From a virus, in IMG/VR virus record IMGVR_UViG_3300037468_000381, positions 1 through 23,031 of that record: DNA of 23,031 nt; one strand, written 5' to 3'. Below the pieces are notes generated by a model. It had not been told where the DNA came from. It worked only from the letters and a program-made list of their open reading frames with translations, and did no database searches. Below, in pieces: positions 15,468-23,031 of this stretch (positions are counted from its first letter, which is position 1; each line of letters begins with the position of its first letter). A program made the position numbers and the translations under genes.

Positions 15468-18400
15468 ATGATAATAAAAATAAATAATACTGTAACAGAT
15501 CGTCCACGAGTAATAGCAGATGCATTACCACCTATACCGCCACCATCATTGCCGCCTATTGCTCTTCCTGCTACTGATATTACTATACGATCATTTTTCT
15601 CTAATTGGTATTCACCAGTTCCCGTGAATGGATATTTTCTTGATGTTGCAAGTGATTCTAGTTTTTCATCATTCCTTTCAGGTTTTAATAATTTAGATGT
15701 TTTAAATGTATCAACTTATCAAATACCAGGATTAGATTGTTCTGTCCCATATTATTATCGTGTACGTTCATATGATGTTCCATGGGTACCAAGTGTTAAT
15801 TCTAATATTATTACTGCAATAACTATATCTTTAGAACCCCCTGTTATTACAGATGCAACTAACATAACTCCAAATACATTTACTGCTAATTGGTTACCAT
15901 CAATAGATGCAAGTGGTTATTATCTTGATGTTGATGATGACCCAGATTTTACTTCGCCTATACCACCTTATAATGATTTAGATATAGGAAATGTATCTAC
16001 ATACATGGTGATAGGTTTAGCACCTGATACTTCATATTATTATCAGCTTAATGCATATAATGGTGCATGCAGAAGTAATGATTCTAGTATTGTTCATACA
16101 TTAAGAACAGTTCCTATGCCTTTACCTGTTGCTCTTCCTGCAACCAATATAGATTTTATTTGGTTTGATGCTAATTGGGAAAATGCTCCGGCAGATGCAT
16201 CTGGTTATTATCTTGATGTTGCAACAGATCCTGATTTTGGTTTATTTTCATTTGTTCCGGGTTATTATAATTTAAATGTAGGAAACGTATCAACATATAC
16301 CGTAATTCCTTTATTCCCTTCAACAAATTATTATTATAGAATTAGATATTATGATTCTTATTATACAAGTGGTAACTCTAATGTTATTGATTTAACTACA
16401 AAATTTTTAGAAGCACCTGTTGCAACACCAGCAACTGATGTGAGTGTTGATGCATTTATGGCCAATTGGAACACTGTAGTAGATGCAATGGGATATGTTC
16501 TTTATGTAGATGATAGTAGTGACTTTTTAACTCCACTTTTAATAACAGATGTTGGTGATGTTTCAACATATCCAGTAATTGGATTAATTGGAAATACTGC
16601 ATATTATTATCGTTTAATCGCATATAACATTTATATGAATAGTGCGTATTCAAATATAATAGATCTTGTAACTTTAGTTGATACATATTATGGGTGCGCT
16701 ATTTATGAACCATATTTTGATGCATCATTTATTTCAACTGGATTCTTAAATGCAGGTAATTTAGTATCTGATATAAGTACAATAGGAAATTATTTAATAG
16801 AATGGAGATTAAATTCATCTATAGGAACTACAGTTTTCATTTCTGGTGAAGGTGGCGACCCATCGATTCAATCAACACATCCTATTACAAATGAAGTTGT
16901 ATTAGCAGGAACTCTCTATCCTATAATTGACTATGCTTACATAGATGGGTATAAATATACATCATATTATGAAGTAGGATCTCGTTATAGTCCTGATTTT
17001 GCAACTTGTTTAGACCCAGTTATAGTTCAACCAATAACATGTAATACTTCATTAGGAACCGACACATTATATCCATATTATCTTAATTATAATAATACAA
17101 CAGATTATGGATTAAATAAATCAAGACAACTTAAATTTAATTTATCTGCAAGTACAAACTATTTAGCATTTTCTTTTGATGCTGAAACCGTGGCAGAACA
17201 ATTAAAGATCTATTATTGTACATCAACAAATGAATCTGGAACACTATTAGATAACTTCATACATGGAGTAAACTATGTTTCATCCAATATGAATCCTATT
17301 GATTACCCAAATAATCCAATAATATACTGGAGATATCAAGCCGGTACTATTGTGAGATATATTACAAATTTAGTAGATATATCACGTAATACGGGAGATT
17401 ATGTAAAAATAGAAATTATAGGTAGTGTATATGAGCCAAGCAACAATAATACTAACTGGCATTTAAAATTAAAATGTTTCAGCGATATTGATATAAGTTG
17501 TGCATTTGCCGATAGTAGTATTTCTAAAGTAAATCTAAGTATTGATCCTTGTGTATATTATTTATCAGATCCTACATGTAGATATGATGTATCTTATAAT
17601 ACATTAACTGCTCCGGGTAATCCTCCATCTAGAAGTAGTGCAAGCTCTCCATTCTTGTGGAAATATTTAGATATGAATTATACATTTGCAAATAATACTG
17701 GTGTATTATCATTTAACAATCCTATTAATATTGGTTTAAGATGGTCATCTACATATACTTCATACACTATGTGGAGTGGTGCAATAACATGTCAAAATTT
17801 AAATACTGGTGATACCATTATAGTATCAAGAGAAACAGGAGATGTATCTACATATACAATTACATGTACTAATGTTTCTGATTATAACGTATTTTTATCA
17901 AATATTACATCAATAAGATCATCAGTATTATATGCAGATTGGTTAACTCGTGATAACACCAACATAAGATACTTTGGTTATTACCAATTATATTTACCTG
18001 AAGCAAGTACATGCGGAGATACATTAATCAGTAAGTATTTATATTTTCATCTTGATTCTGATATTAGTTGGAATAATACCAATAGAACTATTACGTTCCC
18101 TTGTTTCATACCAGATAATAGTATTATAGATACTTCATGTAATTATGACCATGAAGCAGCTGATGGAAATATCAGTATAGTCCGTAACACTAAAAATAAT
18201 ACTAATAATTATGCATTTCCATATACAACTAAAGTAAGAGCACTAAATCCAGTTGCAGGTATTCAATATCGTTCTGTACTTACAAATGAAAGATCTACAG
18301 AATCATTCCTTGCATACTATATAAATGATAATATGTTAAATGATATATGTGATTTAAGTTCTAAAGGATTTATGTATGAAGTATCAACTGCATCATATGC

Positions 18401-18590
18401 TACTACTTTTAAAAATTCATGGGTATTACCAAGATATTGGGATAAATTTAGTTTTACTTCTGATGCTTCAACACATGAAAACCGAATGAATAACTGGAGA
18501 TTAGAAAGAAGAGGATTCGTAAGAACAGATAATCATTCTGATACTGCATGGGAAATAGTATATGATATGAGTAATGGAATTTTGCTTTAA
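15468..18590 (+). CDS. Tail fibre/adhesin-type protein with four fibronectin type III repeats
   Basis: A 1040-residue protein. A short N-terminal leader holds a proline-rich linker (residues 20-34, PPIPPPSLPPIALP). Four FN3 repeats follow at about 32-119, 123-212, 219-311 and 316-401. Each has the pattern ATxI-x5-F-x-ANW, then GYYLDV-x-x-DPDF, NVSTY-x-V-x-GL and YYYR-x-x-AY. The four copies differ from each other, so they are not recent duplications. Residues 402-1040 are beta-rich and unassigned, with segments such as SIDPCVYYLSDPTCRYD. FN3 domains in phage tail proteins are often thought to bind surface carbohydrate; this repeat style is common in secreted Bacteroidota proteins, which suggests host-derived domains (inference). 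It starts 1 base after the gp7-like stop and is probably a distal fibre or receptor-binding component. Confidence 0.85.
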   Translation: MIIKINNTVTDRPRVIADALPPIPPPSLPPIALPATDITIRSFFSNWYSPVPVNGYFLDVASDSSFSSFLSGFNNLDVLNVSTYQIPGLDCSVPYYYRVRSYDVPWVPSVNSNIITAITISLEPPVITDATNITPNTFTANWLPSIDASGYYLDVDDDPDFTSPIPPYNDLDIGNVSTYMVIGLAPDTSYYYQLNAYNGACRSNDSSIVHTLRTVPMPLPVALPATNIDFIWFDANWENAPADASGYYLDVATDPDFGLFSFVPGYYNLNVGNVSTYTVIPLFPSTNYYYRIRYYDSYYTSGNSNVIDLTTKFLEAPVATPATDVSVDAFMANWNTVVDAMGYVLYVDDSSDFLTPLLITDVGDVSTYPVIGLIGNTAYYYRLIAYNIYMNSAYSNIIDLVTLVDTYYGCAIYEPYFDASFISTGFLNAGNLVSDISTIGNYLIEWRLNSSIGTTVFISGEGGDPSIQSTHPITNEVVLAGTLYPIIDYAYIDGYKYTSYYEVGSRYSPDFATCLDPVIVQPITCNTSLGTDTLYPYYLNYNNTTDYGLNKSRQLKFNLSASTNYLAFSFDAETVAEQLKIYYCTSTNESGTLLDNFIHGVNYVSSNMNPIDYPNNPIIYWRYQAGTIVRYITNLVDISRNTGDYVKIEIIGSVYEPSNNNTNWHLKLKCFSDIDISCAFADSSISKVNLSIDPCVYYLSDPTCRYDVSYNTLTAPGNPPSRSSASSPFLWKYLDMNYTFANNTGVLSFNNPINIGLRWSSTYTSYTMWSGAITCQNLNTGDTIIVSRETGDVSTYTITCTNVSDYNVFLSNITSIRSSVLYADWLTRDNTNIRYFGYYQLYLPEASTCGDTLISKYLYFHLDSDISWNNTNRTITFPCFIPDNSIIDTSCNYDHEAADGNISIVRNTKNNTNNYAFPYTTKVRALNPVAGIQYRSVLTNERSTESFLAYYINDNMLNDICDLSSKGFMYEVSTASYATTFKNSWVLPRYWDKFSFTSDASTHENRMNNWRLERRGFVRTDNHSDTAWEIVYDMSNGILL

Positions 18591-18596
18591 ATAATC

Positions 18597-18941
18597 ATGG
18601 AAAGTTTAAACAAATTACGAGTAATTAATGTTAAAGATATCGATAAATCAACAGTGTTTATTGAGGTTGATTCAGTTTCATGGAGAACTCCAAATAAAAT
18701 ATCTATACAAAATTTACTAGATAGTGTAATTATAGATCCATGCACATTGAAAATAGAAGTGCATGAACATTATATTGCACCGAGTGTTTTTAGTGAACCT
18801 TATGTAAATCAAAATATATCTTATAATTCGCTTCCTAAAAATGCATCAGAACTTTCTGCAATGCATCTAGCTGTTGATGATAATTACTTATATGTGTGGT
18901 CGGGAAATCGCTGGAAACGAGCGTCGTTATTAACGTGGTAA
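18597..18941 (+). CDS. 114-aa fibre-associated protein with YVW-GNRWKR ending
   Basis: Begins 6 bases after the FN3 gene and is the last gene of the operon. The C-terminus (AVDDNYLYVWSGNRWKRASL) matches a short motif I recall at the ends of many phage tail-fibre and tip proteins: (D)-x-x-YLY-(V/I)-x-x-x-x-x-WKR. The N-terminal half contains SWRTPNKISIQNLLDSVIIDPCTL, with an IDPC element also present in the preceding fibre gene. No signal peptide or membrane helix. A small tip, adaptor or collar component of the fibre is inferred from position and motif. Confidence 0.8.
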   Translation: MESLNKLRVINVKDIDKSTVFIEVDSVSWRTPNKISIQNLLDSVIIDPCTLKIEVHEHYIAPSVFSEPYVNQNISYNSLPKNASELSAMHLAVDDNYLYVWSGNRWKRASLLTW

Positions 18942-18949
18942 ATTTACCA
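18936..18949. other. Perfect palindrome shared by two convergent stop codons
   Basis: TGGTAAATTTACCA is a 14-bp perfect inverted repeat. On the plus strand it encodes Trp-stop for the 114-aa protein, and on the minus strand it encodes Trp-stop for the ankyrin protein, with 2 bases between the two stops. No typical U-tract follows, so it is a weak terminator at best. Confidence 0.7.
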
Positions 18950-19702
18950 AGATGACTTAAATGTTTTATATCCTTTTTGTTTTAATAAATTACATAATTC
19001 ATTATGTAATGGGCCTGTCTTAGTATTCATACTATCTTTTTTAATTGGAATTTCTCTTATACTTATATAATTATAAAGATAATTATCTAATTGTTCATGA
19101 TATTTTTGTGTAATATAATAGTTATTATTATTAAAAATTATATCTTTTGGTATTTTTTTCAATTCAAGAATATCTGGTAAAAATTCTAATATAAATTTTG
19201 CCATATCTGTATAACTATCAAAATTACGATTTATATATAAACCAATTCCCATATCATGAATGGGATCTGAATCTTGAGTGAACTTCTCGTTTACGTTTTC
19301 CGTAACTTTCTTTTCTTTAGTGATATGATCTTTAATAACTTTAACTACTTCAGTGTGTCCATTATTACTTGCCCACCGTAAAGCTGCATCATTATCAGCA
19401 TGTACATCTGCACCTGCAGCTAACAATACTTTAACCACTTCAAGGTGCTCATTATTACTTGCCCATTGTAAAGGATAATCATCTCTAGTATGTACATCTG
19501 CTCCTGTAGTTAACAAGCATTCAACAAAATCTAGTTTTCCATATTTAGCACTATGAATTAAAGCATTATCTTTATCTATATACGGTTCACCTATAGATTT
19601 CATCCATAATTTTATCTGATGCATCATACCAATGTTCATATCAGCTATAGGATCTGAATCTTCAGTGAACTTCTCGTTAATATGTTCGCGTATTATTTTC
19701 AT
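18944..19702 (-). CDS. Ankyrin-repeat protein with two NEKF/SDPI tags
   Basis: A 252-residue protein. Two and a half ankyrin repeats are clear at residues about 45-127: ALIHSAKYGKLDFVECLLTTGADVH in part, PLQWASNNEHLEVVKVLLAAG and AALRWASNNGHTEVVKVI. Tag 1 lies at residues 8-25 (INEKFTEDSDPIADMNIG). Tag 2 lies in the middle at 137-154 (VNEKFTQDSDPIHDMGIG), followed by a second, unrelated 98-residue domain with helices and an Asn run. This layout looks like two tagged proteins fused head to tail. Ankyrin domains bind proteins; in phages they are rare and suggest a factor acting on host proteins (inference). It is transcribed opposite to the baseplate operon and its start is the ATG at 19702. 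Upstream, ATCATATAAAAACTAAAA is at most a weak relative of the putative late promoter. Confidence 0.85.
   Translation of the reverse strand: MKIIREHINEKFTEDSDPIADMNIGMMHQIKLWMKSIGEPYIDKDNALIHSAKYGKLDFVECLLTTGADVHTRDDYPLQWASNNEHLEVVKVLLAAGADVHADNDAALRWASNNGHTEVVKVIKDHITKEKKVTENVNEKFTQDSDPIHDMGIGLYINRNFDSYTDMAKFILEFLPDILELKKIPKDIIFNNNNYYITQKYHEQLDNYLYNYISIREIPIKKDSMNTKTGPLHNELCNLLKQKGYKTFKSSW
19241..19294 (-). repeat. Internal copy of the NEKF/SDPI tag coding DNA
   Basis: Encodes residues 137-154 of the ankyrin protein. On the plus strand, GATCTGAATCTT then AGTGAACTTCTCGTT is shared with the N-terminal copy at 19628-19681 except for a single base between the two blocks, which points to duplication within or between genes rather than convergence. 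Confidence 0.85.
19628..19681 (-). repeat. N-terminal copy of the NEKF/SDPI tag coding DNA
   Basis: Encodes residues 8-25 of the ankyrin protein and pairs with the internal copy at 19241-19294. The two are nearly identical over the Glu-Lys-Phe-Thr to Ser-Asp-Pro codons and diverge at the flanks. Confidence 0.85.
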
Positions 19703-19787
19703 ATATGTTATATATTTTAGTTTTTATATGATAATTTAACATTAAAAATTTAACAAATAAAAAACAATCACTGTCAGGTCATATAAG

Positions 19788-19809
19788 AAGAGGAACTTTA
19801 GTTCCTCTT
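19788..19809 (-). terminator. Hairpin terminator downstream of the large minus-strand gene
   Basis: A 9-bp perfect stem, AAGAGGAAC with GTTCCTCTT, has a 4-base loop. It lies 7 bases beyond the stop at 19816. On the minus strand the tail is CTTATAT, short of a clean U-run, while on the plus strand it is TTATTTTTATAT. It may therefore work in both directions, although no plus-strand gene approaches it. Confidence 0.75.
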
Positions 19810-19815
19810 TTATTT

Positions 19816-22800
19816 TTATATAGGTAACGGAAGTCCTCCGGGCCAACCATATGTTCGTGCACCTTGGGCTACGAAATCTCGATATAAAAATGTTACCCAG
19901 GGAATATTTGTAGGTTTCAATAATGAATAATGTGGGAATGCATCTTTAATTACAATCGAAGACATCGCACTTGATAATGCTTGTTTATATGATTTATTGT
20001 TAATTACCGTATTAACAAGTGTTTCTGGATAATTTGTTGACATCATATAACCATTTTTTAATTCAAATTTTTGTGTTATTTTATCTAACACTGGTATATT
20101 TACCATATCATCTAAATTTTCAGCGATTTTAATAACAGGTTTAGGATTTTTAATAGTTATACCAAAATTTGCAGTTTCAGGATGTAAAGCAGTTGGTAAC
20201 ACTGATATTATCTTATCTGCATTATCTACAATAGCGATTAATTTATCTACTTGTTTATCAATTAATTTTTGTGATTCATCTATAGCGTCTGTGATTGGTG
20301 AAACACCCTTAACTGATTTTCCGTCATCATGTATTTTTTGTAAAGTTTTTACTATTATTTGTTGTTTCCACAGTTTTACTTTTAATGTGGCAATTGCTTC
20401 TGTAAGTTCAGCATTTCTTTTATTCCATTCTACATATTCATTTAGATAATTTAAATTTTGTTGAACCCCGTTTTTTATATCTGATATTACATAACCAGTA
20501 TTTTCTTGAATTACAATTTTTTTAGGTTTTGATTCTTTATTTTTTGCAAGTTGTTGTTTCAACATTTTTATTTCATCTTTTATACTTTTAATATCCTGTT
20601 TTGTTTTATCTATAAGAGGTTTTATCCTATCTTTTTTAAGTTTCATTGATTGATCAGAAATAGATCTTTTAAGAGCATCCATTTCTCTTTTTAGCATTAC
20701 AGTAGGATCTCCTATTGGTACAACATATTTAGGTGATAAATTGGCCATTAAAATCCAAGGAAATATATACATACCACAAATTGAAATTCCTGTAACTATA
20801 AATCCATAATTTGTATATATTGGCTTAACTGGAATATACACAACTGGAAATAATATAGGTGCCGGAAAAATTATTCCTGTTGACCATCCAAGAGCTGGAT
20901 TAGTAACACTTGCTAATGTAGCAAATGCACAATATTTTAGCCAATATTGAATATCACCATATCCGTATTCAGATTTAGGATTTAAATAAGGATCAGTTTC
21001 TACAGATTCACATTTAGGTTTATCAGAAATAGTATACAATCTTGCTTGATAACCATTCCAGTTTATAATTGAATATGTTTGAAACAATGATAAACTATCA
21101 ATAACTTTTTGAATTTCATCTATCTCTTTAGGTAATGTTTTATATTGCTTCCATAGATCTTGTGTAAATGAAAAAATCCAGTTTCCTTCTTTTACCGTTT
21201 CTTTTTTGGATGTTGTTTCTTTTTCAAGTATATTATATTTTTTAGATATTTGATCTATGTTTAAATAAAATTCAATTAAAAACATTACTCTATTTACAGC
21301 TTGAGTTTTTTCAATTCCTTCTAATTTTTTATTTTTATTTGCTAATCCAGTTAACCAACTTTTTACATCACTTAATTTTTTAGCAGGTCTATAAATATCC
21401 ATTGCTTTATGAAACCAATTTCCTACACTTATTCCTTTTTCTATATCTTTTATAAGATCATTTATTTTATTTTCAAGTTTACTTTTTTTATACCCGTCAA
21501 CAAACATTCTTCTTCGTATAAATTCGTTTATCTGATCTCTAAATATTAATTCAAGATCATTGGGATAATCCAATTGGTTAAAGGCTGCACCCAAATCCAA
21601 TAGATAAAATTCAAATAGTTCATATTCATTTGTTTTTGCTTTTGTTTTCTTTGATTCATTTATAGCAACGTCTCTTAATAAATTTAAATGCTTATAATAT
21701 ATTTCTTCTTGTTTTTCTACTTCTTCTTTTATTTGATTTAATGTTTCATTTTTTGCATGTTTTTCTACATTATTTTTTCCAGTTATTTTTTTAATTTCTT
21801 TGTTATATACTTCATCAAATCTAAAATACTCTTCTTTAATACCCTTCCATATTTTTTCTATTCCCGATTGTGTGTTATGTGTTGATGTATCATCTACAAT
21901 TGCAATTGCAAGCATAGAAGGATAAAGTGTTCCTACATAATAGTATTTTAAAAATGATTTTATATTATTTAATTTTTCATATTTTTCGTTTAATAAACTT
22001 ATTTGTGTTGTTAAAAAATTTTCATTTGGATCTGAAATTTCTCTTAAAACAATTTCATTAGGATTTAATTGTTCTATGTATCCATTAACTGGTGAATAAA
22101 CAACTTGACCAGATAAATTTGCAATTGGTAATTGTGGAGTTAAATATGCATCTTTAGATACTACAGAATTTAACATTTTTTGTGTTGAATTTCTTATTAC
22201 TGCATGTGTTACAAGATCAGGTTTTTCATTAATATCTTCAATAATTTCTTCATTTTCAACTATTTCACAAGAGATATCTTTTAATTTTTCTTCTATAGGA
22301 ATATGTGGCACGATTACATCATCTGTGATGACAGGACAGTTTAAATTGATCTCAAATTGTATCTTATTAATAGAAACATCGAAGGACTCAGGAACACCCG
22401 TGCATATTATATCTCTTGAAATTACTTGTAAAGTTTCTGTTGATTTTTGTTGAAGTTTTTTTCTATTGAAAAGATAAATAGCAGTTGCAATACCTACTGC
22501 TATTAAAATGTTATCAATTTGCTTAAGTGAAGAAAGAATTTTTTCATACTTATCTTTAATAGCATCTTGTGTTTCATTTACAGTTTTCTTAGCACCTTCT
22601 TTAAGTGCAAAAAATTCTTGATTTTTATCAATCTTCATTACTTCTAAATTGGTTTTTATTAAACCATACACATTACGTGTAAGTCTTTGAATGTATTTAA
22701 GCCTATATTTAGAAGGATAATCAGTTTTAGTCAAAAGATCTTTTGATTGATGGACAATATGATTAATTAAAAATGTAAATGTTAAAAATAATTCAGTAGT

Positions 22801-23031
22801 ATATTTTATATTACCTAATAAACTTTTAAATTTTTTAGAGTCTACTTTACTATCTATATCATTATTTTTATCTGCATATGAAATAAAATCTTCTGGAATT
22901 GTAGCATTTTGAATTTCTGGAATTACAACTTCACTTCCGTATAAGCATTTTAATAAAATATCATTAAGCGAGTCATCATTTAATTCTTGTTGTGTATAAC
23001 TAATAATTATTTTTGATGCTGTATCTTTTTG
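19816..23031 (-). CDS. Large protein with hydrophobic and coiled-coil segments, N-terminus beyond the window
   Basis: The minus-strand frame is open from the right edge to the stop at 19818-19816, giving at least 1071 codons. The first in-frame start-type codon is a TTG at 22734, but coding-like sequence continues upstream (for example SLNDILLKCLYGSEVVIPEI), so the true start lies outside. Features: a hydrophobic helix at 22465-22512 (NILIAVGIATAIYLFN), then PVNGYIEQLNPNEIVL at about 22045-22090, reminiscent of lipoyl-like hairpins. Lys/Glu-rich helices cover the centre. A strongly hydrophobic block lies at about 20735-20880 (IIFPAPILFPVVYIPV and GISICGMYIFPWIL), followed by a long coiled coil (DALKRSISDQSMKLKK and on). 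It ends in a Pro/Gly-rich tail (YGWPGGLPLPI). Size, coiled coils and membrane-like helices fit a tape-measure, hub or ejection protein, but nothing decides between them. Confidence 0.8.
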   Translation of the reverse strand, partial: QKDTASKIIISYTQQELNDDSLNDILLKCLYGSEVVIPEIQNATIPEDFISYADKNNDIDSKVDSKKFKSLLGNIKYTTELFLTFTFLINHIVHQSKDLLTKTDYPSKYRLKYIQRLTRNVYGLIKTNLEVMKIDKNQEFFALKEGAKKTVNETQDAIKDKYEKILSSLKQIDNILIAVGIATAIYLFNRKKLQQKSTETLQVISRDIICTGVPESFDVSINKIQFEINLNCPVITDDVIVPHIPIEEKLKDISCEIVENEEIIEDINEKPDLVTHAVIRNSTQKMLNSVVSKDAYLTPQLPIANLSGQVVYSPVNGYIEQLNPNEIVLREISDPNENFLTTQISLLNEKYEKLNNIKSFLKYYYVGTLYPSMLAIAIVDDTSTHNTQSGIEKIWKGIKEEYFRFDEVYNKEIKKITGKNNVEKHAKNETLNQIKEEVEKQEEIYYKHLNLLRDVAINESKKTKAKTNEYELFEFYLLDLGAAFNQLDYPNDLELIFRDQINEFIRRRMFVDGYKKSKLENKINDLIKDIEKGISVGNWFHKAMDIYRPAKKLSDVKSWLTGLANKNKKLEGIEKTQAVNRVMFLIEFYLNIDQISKKYNILEKETTSKKETVKEGNWIFSFTQDLWKQYKTLPKEIDEIQKVIDSLSLFQTYSIINWNGYQARLYTISDKPKCESVETDPYLNPKSEYGYGDIQYWLKYCAFATLASVTNPALGWSTGIIFPAPILFPVVYIPVKPIYTNYGFIVTGISICGMYIFPWILMANLSPKYVVPIGDPTVMLKREMDALKRSISDQSMKLKKDRIKPLIDKTKQDIKSIKDEIKMLKQQLAKNKESKPKKIVIQENTGYVISDIKNGVQQNLNYLNEYVEWNKRNAELTEAIATLKVKLWKQQIIVKTLQKIHDDGKSVKGVSPITDAIDESQKLIDKQVDKLIAIVDNADKIISVLPTALHPETANFGITIKNPKPVIKIAENLDDMVNIPVLDKITQKFELKNGYMMSTNYPETLVNTVINNKSYKQALSSAMSSIVIKDAFPHYSLLKPTNIPWVTFLYRDFVAQGARTYGWPGGLPLPI

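Noticed and set aside
19703-19815. Possible small RNA or tRNA in the 113-base gap
   Set aside because: Apart from the terminator hairpin at 19788-19809, no tRNA-like arms or other stable stems were seen; no tRNA was found anywhere in the window.
22734-22734. TTG as the start of the large right-hand minus-strand gene
   Set aside because: The frame stays open with protein-like sequence to the window edge, so the TTG is most likely an internal Leu codon.

Overview
This window looks like part of the structural region of a large contractile-tailed (T4-like) bacteriophage, probably infecting a Bacteroidota host. Evidence for the phage type is the consecutive run of baseplate-wedge genes in the order gp25/W (9288-9650), gp6/J (9661-11556), a small gene, then a gp7/I-like gene (11825-15466), followed by fibre-type genes. 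The host guess is inference. It rests on strong AT-richness, the near-absence of Shine-Dalgarno sequences before the starts, and four fibronectin-III repeats of a sequence style I associate with secreted Bacteroidota proteins.

Layout. (1) 1-4854, minus: one uninterrupted reading frame of at least 1618 codons for a giant collagen-like fibre protein. It starts at 4854 and runs off the left edge. Most of it is Gly-X-Gln triplets built from nested tandem duplications, including two exact 510-bp copies. (2) 4855-4989: divergent control region. (3) 4990-6219, plus: a protein with three S1-type RNA-binding domains, ending in a hairpin terminator. (4) 6284-9229, plus: a four-gene unit with a chimeric protein with a beta-helix-like tail, a small tagged protein, a T4-like virion/neck-type protein and a small protein with an HExxER motif, ending in a second hairpin. 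(5) 9288-18941, plus: the baseplate wedge and fibre unit of six closely packed genes. (6) 18944-19702, minus: an ankyrin-repeat protein whose stop meets that of the plus-strand operon in a 14-bp perfect palindrome. (7) 19816 to the right edge, minus: a large (at least 1071 codons) protein with hydrophobic and coiled-coil segments, incomplete at its N-terminus, followed by a hairpin.

How the parts fit. The gp25/gp6/gp7-like proteins should form the inner baseplate wedge. The FN3 protein, the 114-aa protein and the collagen-like protein are probable distal fibre or adhesin parts. A near-identical AT-rich element (core ATATAAAATAAA) sits before the first gene of four transcription units, two of them directly after terminators, and is a good candidate for the phage late promoter.

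The most unusual signal is a repeated 18-residue peptide (consensus [IV]NEKF-x3-SDPI-x-DM-x-IG). It occurs at the N-terminus of the 97-aa protein, at the N-terminus of the ankyrin protein and again in the middle of the ankyrin protein. A looser relative occurs near the start of the 153-aa protein. Its position and its I/V-x-E step resemble T4 capsid-targeting sequences cut by the prohead protease. This suggests, as a hypothesis, a set of head-packaged proteins, including an ankyrin protein, that are injected into the host.
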